From Roseovarius sp. (GTDB taxonomy: Bacteria; Pseudomonadota; Alphaproteobacteria; Rhodobacterales; Rhodobacteraceae), in the NCBI GenBank assembly GCA_021767845.1, contig JAASSQ010000217.1, forward strand, positions 1 to 5,164: 5,164 nucleotides of DNA. Direction: 5' to 3'. Positions 1 to 4,592 of this stretch are shown piece by piece (the first letter of the stretch is position 1; the number at the start of each line of letters is the position of its first letter). The notes below the pieces were generated by a model that was given only the letters and a program-made list of their open reading frames with translations, made no database searches and had not been told where the DNA came from. A program made the position numbers and the translations under genes.

Positions 1-30
1 GGCCTGACCGTCGTCGAAGGGCAGATGTGA
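1..30 (+). CDS. C-terminal tail of an upstream gene (partial, unidentified)
   Basis: Reading from the first base gives nine codons (GLTVVEGQM) followed by a TGA stop at 28-30. The codons favour G or C in the third position, as the other genes here do, and the other two forward frames look less coding: one has an immediate stop and the other is rich in arginine. The fragment is far too short to name a product. It would be a co-directional gene ending 79 bp before the symporter start. Support is only frame and codon preference, so the call is tentative. Confidence 0.3.
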   Translation, partial: GLTVVEGQM

Positions 31-62
31 TGCGCGGCCGGGGCATGATGCGCAAGGGGGCT

Positions 63-78
63 TGAAAATGCCGGTTCA
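63..78. promoter_or_regulatory. Candidate TGAA-N8-TTCA inverted repeat upstream of the symporter
   Basis: The arms TGAA (63-66) and TTCA (75-78) are exact reverse complements separated by 8 bp. The same arms and spacing occur in the divergent control region at 3613-3628, next to the RpiR regulator. This suggests, by inference, a shared operator linking the symporter to that regulator. Four-base arms occur often by chance, and no clear promoter hexamers could be assigned here, so confidence is low. Confidence 0.2.
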
Positions 79-100
79 GTTGCCGCGTCCGGCCTGCTAA
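68..100 (+). CDS. Possible 10-codon leader peptide before the symporter
   Basis: An ATG at 68 opens a short frame encoding MPVQLPRPAC and ending in TAA at 98-100. A strong Shine-Dalgarno-like sequence, AAGGGGG (54-60), sits 7 nt upstream of it. This is a better ribosome site than the one in front of the symporter ATG at 110, which begins 9 nt after this stop and is in the same frame. The arrangement would allow termination and reinitiation, so the peptide could couple or tune symporter translation. Alternatives are a chance ATG after a G-run, or a longer ancestral N-terminus cut by a nonsense codon. No regulatory codon run is visible in the peptide. Confidence 0.3.
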   Translation: MPVQLPRPAC

Positions 101-109
101 CGGTCTGTC

Positions 110-1450
110 ATGGCGACCGAGCCCCAGGATACCGCGATGCAGATCGCGCGACACCGTTTCAAGCTGCGGGTCTGGATCACGTCGCGGCTCTGGGCGCAGG
201 TCATGACCGGGATGGTCCTGGGGTTCGGGCTGGGCCTGTTGCTGAGCGACGCGACGGGCCTTGTCGCGCCCGAAACCGCCGAGGTGGTGGGGCTCTGGTT
301 GGCGGTTCCCGGCCGCATCTTCCTGGCGCTGATCGCCATGGTCCTGATCCCGCTGATCTTTTCGTCGATCGTCGGCGGGCTCACCGGGGCCGGATCGCCG
401 GAAGAGCTGCGCTCGGTCGGATTGCGGCTGGCGGCGTTCATCCTGACGACCACCACCATCGCCGCCGCCATCGGCGTGGGGCTGGCCCGGTGGCTGCAAC
501 CCGGAACGGGGCTTGCAGGGTTTTCCCGATCCTTCACGCGGGCGGACCCGCCTGCCCCCGATGCCCTGGCCGACATGCCCGTGGCCGATGCCGATGCGAC
601 CCTGCCGGACAGGATCGTGGACATCCTGCCCTCCAACCCCACCGCCGCGATCGTGCAGGGCGACATGCTGGCCGTGGTGGTGCTGGCCCTGCTGGTCGGC
701 ATTTCGGTCACCCAGGTCCAGCGCGAACGCGCCGCGCCCTTCCTGGCCCTCATGGATGCGCTGCTTTCGATCTCCATGAATATCGTGAAATGGGCCATGT
801 TCCTGGCGCCCTTCGCGGTGTTCGGGCTGATGGCGCAGCTGGTGATGCGCACCGGGATGGAAACCATGCTGGGTATCTCGGGCTATGTCGGCACCGTTCT
901 TCTGGGGCTTTCGGGGCTCTTGTGCCTTTACCTGTCGGTGGCGCTGGTCTTCGCGCGGGTGACGCCGCTGCGGTTCCTGCAGGCCTCGGGAAGCAACCTT
1001 CTGCTTGCCTTCTCGACCTCCAGTTCGTCGGCCGTGATGCCCGTGACGATCCAGTCGGCGCGGCAGCTTGGCGTGCCGGAAAGCATCGCCAATCTTGTGG
1101 TGCCGCTGGGGGCGACGATGAACATGGCCGGCACCGCCCTGTATCAGGCCGTGGCCATTCTCTTTCTCGCGCAACTCTCCGGCGTCGATCTCAGCCCGGT
1201 CCAGGTTGCCGTCGTGGTCGGCACGCTGGTGGCCTCCAGCATCGGGGCCCCCGGCACACCGGGCGTCAGCATCGCGATCCTGATCAACGTGGCGACCAGC
1301 ATGGGCATCCCGGTGGAAGGCATGGTCATAATCCTTGGCGTCGATCGCCTGCTGGATATGTGCCGCACGGCTGTCAACGTCACCGGCGATCTGGTCGCGG
1401 CGGTTCTGTTCCGCGCGGTCGGGCAAACCGGCTCACAAGCGGCGGCCTGA
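110..1450 (+). CDS. DAACS-family (GltP/DctA-like) amino acid/dicarboxylate:cation symporter
   Basis: This is an inner-membrane secondary transporter of the glutamate/dicarboxylate symporter family; 446 residues is close to the usual family length. Family landmarks appear in order: the early membrane segment LWAQVMTGMVLG (28-39), the serine-rich hairpin tip FSTSSSSAVMP (301-311), PLGATMN (332-338), the second re-entrant hairpin near SIGAPGTPGVS (377-387), and VDRLLDMCRTAVNVTGD (411-427). Aligned by eye with archaeal GltPh, D416, R419, T420, N423 and D427 match the substrate- and sodium-binding D394, R397, T398, N401 and D405. Keeping D416 and R419 favours an acidic amino acid over a plain dicarboxylate, since DctA lacks the equivalent aspartate. 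The usual NMDGT motif reads NMAGT (338-342), removing an aspartate that helps bind a cation. TAA at 98-100 limits upstream extension. The ATG at 110 has a weak ribosome site; ATG 137 (codon 10), with AGGA 7 nt upstream, may be the true start. It converges on the BKACE gene. Confidence 0.93.
   Translation: MATEPQDTAMQIARHRFKLRVWITSRLWAQVMTGMVLGFGLGLLLSDATGLVAPETAEVVGLWLAVPGRIFLALIAMVLIPLIFSSIVGGLTGAGSPEELRSVGLRLAAFILTTTTIAAAIGVGLARWLQPGTGLAGFSRSFTRADPPAPDALADMPVADADATLPDRIVDILPSNPTAAIVQGDMLAVVVLALLVGISVTQVQRERAAPFLALMDALLSISMNIVKWAMFLAPFAVFGLMAQLVMRTGMETMLGISGYVGTVLLGLSGLLCLYLSVALVFARVTPLRFLQASGSNLLLAFSTSSSSAVMPVTIQSARQLGVPESIANLVVPLGATMNMAGTALYQAVAILFLAQLSGVDLSPVQVAVVVGTLVASSIGAPGTPGVSIAILINVATSMGIPVEGMVIILGVDRLLDMCRTAVNVTGDLVAAVLFRAVGQTGSQAAA
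126..129 (+). promoter_or_regulatory. Ribosome binding site favouring an internal symporter start at 137
   Basis: AGGA lies 7 nt before the in-frame ATG at 137. The sequence just before ATG 110 (GCTAACGGTCTGTC) has no purine-rich ribosome site. Starting at 137 would give a 437-residue protein beginning MQIARHRFKLR, a positively charged N-terminus directly before the first membrane segment, which suits an inner-membrane protein. Confidence 0.4.
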
Positions 1451-1471
1451 CTCTGGGCCGATCGTCAGGCC
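1444..1471 (+). terminator. Hairpin overlapping the symporter stop codon
   Basis: GGCCTGAC (1444-1451) and GTCAGGCC (1464-1471) are perfect 8-bp inverted arms around a 12-nt loop. The left arm includes the symporter TGA stop. The position, in the gap between two convergent genes, fits a transcript end, but no T-run follows in either direction. It could act in mRNA 3'-end protection or in Rho-assisted termination rather than as a classic intrinsic terminator. Confidence 0.35.
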
Positions 1472-1478
1472 CGGATGC

Positions 1479-1499
1479 GCGTTGCGGGGGCGCAAACGC
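1479..1499 (-). terminator. G+C-rich hairpin just after the BKACE gene
   Basis: GCGTTGCG (1479-1486) pairs with CGCAAACGC (1491-1499) with a single bulged base and a 4-nt loop. It starts two bases beyond the BKACE stop codon on the minus strand. It is a strong RNA stem in the right place for the end of the aminotransferase-BKACE operon, but there is no U-tract. It may act together with the adjacent 1444-1471 hairpin to separate the convergent transcripts. Confidence 0.35.
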
Positions 1500-1500
1500 C

Positions 1501-2265
1501 TCAGCCGATACTGTCGCGAACCTCGCGCACGCGCGCGGCATTGTCCGCCGCCACCCGGCCATCGGACTGCCACAGCGAGTTCTCGAACCCGACGCGCAGC
1601 TTTCCGCCACGCCGATGCGCCTCGACAAGGCAGGCGGTCTCGGACCGGCCAAAGGCGCAGACCGCCCAATCCGGCGCAAGCTCCTCGGCTTGCATCCGTT
1701 CCAGAAACGGGGCAAGGTCGGCGGGGTCGCTTTCCTGATCCCGGCTGTAGCGGCCCAGCACGTAGATCAACTGCAACTCCCGCGCCCGCAGCAGCGCGTC
1801 CGGCAGCAGCCGGGCCAGCAGGTCGAAATCTGCCGGATCATAAAGGATATGCTGCACGGCGATGCCGCGCGCCGCGCAATCCTCGTAGAACGCCGTGGCC
1901 GTCGCGTCGGGGGTCTCAACCACCATCTCGCGCAGTGCCACCGACACCAGGTCGGCGCCCGAGTCCAGCGCGACCCGGCGCTGGTGGGCCGCGCCGTAGC
2001 GGCCCGCGGCCTCGGTCGTGACCTGCACGGCCATGTCCGGCGCCGCCGCACCGATCTCGGCCAGCGCCTCGCGGTAGCGCCCGGCATCCAGCAGGTGCCG
2101 CCCCTCGGCGTCGCGCAGATGCAGGTGCAGCCCGTCGGCGCCTTCGGCGGCGCAGGCGCGCGCGGTTTCGATGATTTCGGGCAGGGTCATCGGCAGGGCC
2201 GGGTGATCGGCCTTGGTGCGTCGGGCGCCGTTGGGGGCGACCATCAGGCGGGGCAATCCGGTCAT
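1501..2265 (-). CDS. Beta-keto acid cleavage enzyme (BKACE, DUF849 family)
   Basis: This protein belongs to the BKACE family, whose prototype Kce cleaves 3-keto-5-aminohexanoate. Members are cytoplasmic zinc TIM-barrel enzymes that condense a beta-keto acid with acetyl-CoA and release acetoacetate plus a new CoA ester. Family signatures are APNGARRTKADHPALP (10-25), the metal-binding HLHLRD (H47 and H49), VQVTTE (80-85) and LRVGFEN (223-229), in which E228 matches the third zinc ligand. Its 254 residues are somewhat short for the family (commonly about 270-310). Kce has an acidic pair ED at the last site, whereas this protein has EN. The usual Gly after the TT motif is Glu here. These features suggest a distinct substrate subgroup. 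Its ATG overlaps the aminotransferase stop by 4 bp (ATGA), so the two are very likely co-transcribed and translationally coupled. The family call is firm; the exact substrate cannot be read from sequence. Confidence 0.92.
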   Translation of the reverse strand: MTGLPRLMVAPNGARRTKADHPALPMTLPEIIETARACAAEGADGLHLHLRDAEGRHLLDAGRYREALAEIGAAAPDMAVQVTTEAAGRYGAAHQRRVALDSGADLVSVALREMVVETPDATATAFYEDCAARGIAVQHILYDPADFDLLARLLPDALLRARELQLIYVLGRYSRDQESDPADLAPFLERMQAEELAPDWAVCAFGRSETACLVEAHRRGGKLRVGFENSLWQSDGRVAADNAARVREVRDSIG

Positions 2266-3584
2266 GGCAGCGCGCGGTCTAGGGCCGTGGACAGCTTGCC
2301 GACCAACTCGTCGATCTGGTCCTCGGTCAGGATGAAGGGCGGCGCCAGAAGAACATGGTCCCCCCGGCGGCCGTCGATGGTGCCGCCCATCGGGTAGCAG
2401 ATCAGTCCCGCCTCGAAGGCCGCGGCCTTCACCGCCTTGTGCACGGCAGCGCCCGGATCGAACGGCTCTTTCGTGTCGCGGTCGGCCACCAGTTCCAGCC
2501 CCCGGAACATGCCGCGCCCGCGAATGTCGCCGACATGCGGATGCTGGCCGAACCTGTCCACCAGCGCAGCCTCCAGCACCTTGCCCATCCGCGCCGCGCG
2601 CTCGGTCATGCCGCCATCGGTCAGCTTTTCCACCACCACGTCCGCCGCCGCGCAGGCCAGCGGGTGCCCGATATAGGTATGGCCATGTTGGAAGAAACCG
2701 GACCCGCCCTCGATCGCGTCATAGATCGCCGCCGAACACAGCATCGCGCCGACCGGCTGATACCCGGCGCCCAGCCCCTTGGCGATGGTCACGATGTCGG
2801 GGGCGATCCCGTCCTGTTCGCAGGCGAACAGCGTGCCGGTGCGGCCCATGCCGCACATCACCTCGTCCAGGATCAGCAGGATTCCGTATTGGTCGCAAAT
2901 CTCGCGGATGCGCTTGAAATATCCCGGCACCGGGGGCACCGCGCCCGCCGTGGCCCCGACCACCGGCTCGGCGACAAAGCCGATCACGGTCTCCGGGCCA
3001 AGCCGCAGCAGTTCGGCCTCCAGTTCATCGGCGACGCGCTGGCCATAGGCCTCCTGCGTCTCGCCGTCCTCGCGGCCCCGGTATTCGTAGCAGGGCGCGA
3101 TGTGGCTGCTGTCGGTCATCAGCGGGGCAAACGGCTCGCGCCGCCAGGCGTTGCCGCCTGTCGCCAGCGCGCCCAGGGTGTTGCCGTGATAACTCTGCCG
3201 CCGGGCGATGAACCGGGTGCGGTCCGGCTCGCCGCGTTCAAGGAAATACTGCCGCGCCAGCTTCAGCGCCGCCTCCACGGCCTCGGACCCGCCCGAGACG
3301 AAATAGACCCGGTCGATGCCCTCGGGCGCATGGGCGATCAGCCGGTCGGCCAGCCGCTCGGCGGGGTCCGAGGTGAAAAACCCCGTATGCGCGAAAGAAA
3401 TCCGATCGGCCTGCGCCTTGATCGCGGCGATTACCTCGGGGTCGGAATGGCCGAGGCACGACACCGCCGCGCCGCCCGAACCGTCCAGATAGGCCTTGCC
3501 GTCCCGGTCATGGATATAAGGCCCATCGCCGCGCACGGCGACGGGCGGGCGGGCTTTGGTGTGGCGGGGAAAAACATGGGTCAT
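2262..3584 (-). CDS. Class III PLP-dependent aminotransferase (substrate unknown)
   Basis: This is a fold-type I, class III (omega-amino acid/ornithine type) aminotransferase, cytoplasmic and presumably dimeric. At 440 residues it is full length. Visible landmarks are FVSGGSEAVEAALKLAR (95-111), which contributes to phosphate binding; SYHGNT (131-136), whose aromatic residue stacks on the cofactor; LILDEV with D240, which contacts the pyridine nitrogen; the Schiff-base lysine K269 in IAKGLGAGYQPVGA; and HGHTYIGHP (300-308), with T303 binding cofactor phosphate. All key cofactor residues are present, so it should be active. It resembles the group annotated only as 'aspartate aminotransferase family protein', so the amino donor is not defined. 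The ATG at 3584 has AGGA (3597-3594 on the minus strand) 9 nt upstream. It is first in a two-gene operon, overlaps the BKACE start, and is transcribed divergently from the RpiR regulator. The pairing suggests, by inference, that it makes a keto acid that becomes the BKACE substrate. Confidence 0.95.
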   Translation of the reverse strand: MTHVFPRHTKARPPVAVRGDGPYIHDRDGKAYLDGSGGAAVSCLGHSDPEVIAAIKAQADRISFAHTGFFTSDPAERLADRLIAHAPEGIDRVYFVSGGSEAVEAALKLARQYFLERGEPDRTRFIARRQSYHGNTLGALATGGNAWRREPFAPLMTDSSHIAPCYEYRGREDGETQEAYGQRVADELEAELLRLGPETVIGFVAEPVVGATAGAVPPVPGYFKRIREICDQYGILLILDEVMCGMGRTGTLFACEQDGIAPDIVTIAKGLGAGYQPVGAMLCSAAIYDAIEGGSGFFQHGHTYIGHPLACAAADVVVEKLTDGGMTERAARMGKVLEAALVDRFGQHPHVGDIRGRGMFRGLELVADRDTKEPFDPGAAVHKAVKAAAFEAGLICYPMGGTIDGRRGDHVLLAPPFILTEDQIDELVGKLSTALDRALP

Positions 3585-3611
3585 GGCGCAAGATCCTGCA
3601 AGTTGACGCGA

Positions 3612-3629
3612 CTGAAACAGATGATTCAG
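3612..3629. promoter_or_regulatory. Inverted repeat CTGAA-N8-TTCAG, aminotransferase side
   Basis: CTGAA (3612-3616) and TTCAG (3625-3629) are perfect inverted arms. The site contains the first 12-bp direct repeat and lies 28 bp upstream of the aminotransferase start codon. That is well placed for a repressor blocking the minus-strand promoter or its early transcribed region. RpiR-family IolR of Sinorhizobium is known to bind GGAA-N6-TTCC-type sites, which are similar in style, so binding by the adjacent regulator is plausible but untested. Confidence 0.45.
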
Positions 3630-3655
3630 GCATTGACAATAGATGAAACAGATGA
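3613..3655 (+). repeat. 12-bp direct repeat at 31-bp spacing (probable operator array)
   Basis: TGAAACAGATGA occurs exactly at 3613-3624 and again at 3644-3655. The two starts are 31 bp apart, close to three turns of B-DNA, so proteins bound at both would face the same side. A third TGAAAC begins at 3653, overlapping the end of the second copy. An exact 12-bp duplication in so short a region is unlikely by chance and suggests cooperative regulator binding. Confidence 0.6.
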
Positions 3656-3669
3656 AACCCCTTGTTTCA
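3653..3669. promoter_or_regulatory. Inverted repeat TGAAAC-N5-GTTTCA, RpiR side
   Basis: TGAAAC (3653-3658) and GTTTCA (3664-3669) are perfect 6-bp inverted arms around CCCTT. The site ends 25 bp before the RpiR start codon, so it is a natural autoregulatory operator. It shares the TGAA/TTCA ends of the 3612-3629 site but is one base longer between them. It also overlaps the left arm of a second inverted repeat that could fold in RNA (3658-3683). Confidence 0.5.
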
Positions 3670-3683
3670 GGGATAACAAGGGG
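3658..3683 (+). other. 9-bp perfect stem-loop abutting the RpiR ribosome binding site
   Basis: CCCCTTGTT (3658-3666) and AACAAGGGG (3675-3683) pair perfectly over 9 bp with an 8-nt loop. The right arm takes in the start of the purine run that serves as ribosome site, and the GGAG core (3684-3687) follows at once. If the message starts upstream of 3658, the stem could limit ribosome access. If transcription starts inside this segment, the stem cannot form and the symmetry would matter only as DNA. Confidence 0.4.
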
Positions 3684-3687
3684 GGAG
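3684..3687 (+). promoter_or_regulatory. Ribosome binding site fixing the TTG start of the RpiR gene
   Basis: GGAG at the end of the run AAGGGGGGAG (3678-3687) lies 7 nt before the TTG at 3695. This supports a TTG start. The nearby ATG codons at 3643 and 3653 are in a different reading frame, and the next in-frame ATG is at codon 57, inside the DNA-binding domain. Confidence 0.6.
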
Positions 3688-3694
3688 CGACGGC

Positions 3695-4561
3695 TTGGTC
3701 AAAGAGTCGTTCGAACAGAAATTCGCGCAACATCTCGACGGCCTCAGCGAAAAGCTGCGGCTGGCCGGCGAGCATGTGGCGCGCAATCCTGTCGATACGG
3801 CCACCCGGTCGCTCCGGGCCGTGGCGCAGGACAGCGGGCTGGCCCCGGCCTCGTTCTCGCGCATGGCGCGCGCCATCGGCTATGACAGCTACGAGGATGT
3901 GCGCGAGGCGATGCGCGACAAGATCGGCCGCCGCGTGCGCAGCTTCGCCAAGCGGGCCGAGGATCTCCAGAACTCGCATTCATCCGGGCGGCAGGATTTC
4001 TTCGACGCGCATGCCTCGGCCTGCCAGGCCAATATCGCCAGGCTGTTGCAGGACATCGACCGCGACCTGCTGGAACAGGCGGCCGACCGTCTGCACAAGG
4101 CGCGCAACGTGCGCCTGCTGGGCGCGCTGGGATCGACGGGGGCGGTCGAATACCTCGCCTATATGGCAAATTTCTGCACGACCAACTGGTCGATGGTCAG
4201 CCGGATGGGCGCCTCGCTCGGCGCGGGCCTGACCGGGCTGGGGGCCGAGGATGCGCTGATCGTGGTGACCAAGCCGCCCTTCTCGACCCGCTCGATCGCG
4301 GCCGCGGACATGGCCGCTCGGCAGGGCGCCTTCGTGGTGGTCATCACCGACAGCCACACCTGTCCGGCCCTGCAACACGCCTCGGCGGGCTTCGTCGTCC
4401 CCACCGAAAGCCCGCATTTCTATTCGTCCTATGTCGCGACCGTCGTGCTGATCGAGACCCTGATCGGCATGATCGTCAGCCGCGCCGGCCCCGCCGCGCG
4501 GCAGCGGATCGCGCAGGTCGAAGACGGCAACCGCCGGCTCGGAGAGGTCTGGGCCGGCTGA
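3695..4561 (+). CDS. MurR/RpiR-family transcriptional regulator (HTH + SIS domain)
   Basis: This cytoplasmic regulator has the standard two-domain layout and length (288 residues). The N-terminal RpiR helix-turn-helix spans about 35-80: RSLRAVAQDSGLAPASFSRM (38-57) with ARAIGYDSYEDVREAM (58-73) matches the family pattern. A C-terminal SIS domain covers about 125-262, with LLGALGSTGAVEYLAYMA (141-158), DALIVVTKPPFSTRS (186-200), VVITDS (215-220) and PTESPHFYSSY (236-246). SIS domains usually bind phosphosugars through an SGxT-type loop. Here the equivalent stretch is KPPFSTRS, of the PxxS/R type seen in RpiR proteins outside sugar genes, so the ligand may not be a sugar phosphate (inference). 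It is divergent from the aminotransferase-BKACE operon and sits 31 bp upstream of the TAXI gene, so it probably controls both sides and itself. Whether it represses or activates cannot be told. Confidence 0.93.
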   Translation: MVKESFEQKFAQHLDGLSEKLRLAGEHVARNPVDTATRSLRAVAQDSGLAPASFSRMARAIGYDSYEDVREAMRDKIGRRVRSFAKRAEDLQNSHSSGRQDFFDAHASACQANIARLLQDIDRDLLEQAADRLHKARNVRLLGALGSTGAVEYLAYMANFCTTNWSMVSRMGASLGAGLTGLGAEDALIVVTKPPFSTRSIAAADMAARQGAFVVVITDSHTCPALQHASAGFVVPTESPHFYSSYVATVVLIETLIGMIVSRAGPAARQRIAQVEDGNRRLGEVWAG

Positions 4562-4583
4562 CAAACCCAAGCATCAATCACAA

Positions 4584-4588
4584 GGGAG
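4584..4588 (+). promoter_or_regulatory. Ribosome binding site of the TAXI gene (two possible ATGs)
   Basis: GGGAG ends 4 nt before the ATG at 4593 and 7 nt before the second, in-frame ATG at 4596. Spacing favours the second ATG. The choice changes the signal peptide by only one methionine. The 31-bp gap after the RpiR stop has no hairpin or clear promoter, so the gene may be read from the regulator's transcript. Confidence 0.5.
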
Positions 4589-4592
4589 AAAG

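Larger units (their letters stand above)
3585..3694. promoter_or_regulatory. Divergent control region between the aminotransferase operon and the RpiR gene
   Basis: This 110-bp gap must hold the start signals for both directions. Its middle (about 3610-3680) is clearly richer in A and T than the flanking genes and is packed with TGAAAC-type repeats, listed separately. A perfect TTGACA (3633-3638) could be a plus-strand -35 element, but no convincing -10 lies 16-18 bp downstream. No good minus-strand promoter could be assigned by eye. The regulator itself is the obvious candidate ligand for these repeats (inference). Confidence 0.75.

Noticed and set aside
28..53. Direct repeat TGATGCGC at 28-35 and 46-53, with a 5-bp inverted pair TGCGC/GCGCA
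   Set aside because: It is short, in GC-rich sequence, with no spacing or context suggesting function; chance is likely.
110..1450. Interpreting the symporter as DctA (C4-dicarboxylate carrier)
   Set aside because: The VDRLLDMCRT segment keeps the aspartate matching GltPh D394, which binds an amino group and is absent from DctA, so no specific gene symbol was given.
490..2397. Long plus-strand open frame (635 codons) across the symporter and BKACE genes
   Set aside because: It is a high-GC shadow frame: its product is low-complexity, rich in Arg, Gly, Ala and His, has no recognisable domain, and overlaps two clear gene families.
3633..3661. Complete sigma-70 promoter based on TTGACA at 3633-3638
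   Set aside because: The -35 hexamer is perfect, but the bases 16-18 bp downstream (AAACCCCT region) do not resemble a -10, so a full promoter was not called.
3643..3885. ATG-started frame beginning MKQMKPLVSG, overlapping the RpiR start
   Set aside because: The ATG has no ribosome site in front of it, and the frame turns into Arg-rich shadow sequence once inside the regulator gene. The ATG arises from the operator repeats.
2355..4232. Long plus-strand open frame (625 codons) antisense to the aminotransferase and running into the RpiR gene
   Set aside because: It mirrors the aminotransferase codons on the opposite strand and then overlaps the regulator in the wrong frame; no domain is recognisable.
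3980..4570. Minus-strand open frame antisense to the RpiR gene (196 codons)
   Set aside because: It is composition-driven; the plus-strand frame has a complete HTH and SIS domain and a good ribosome site.
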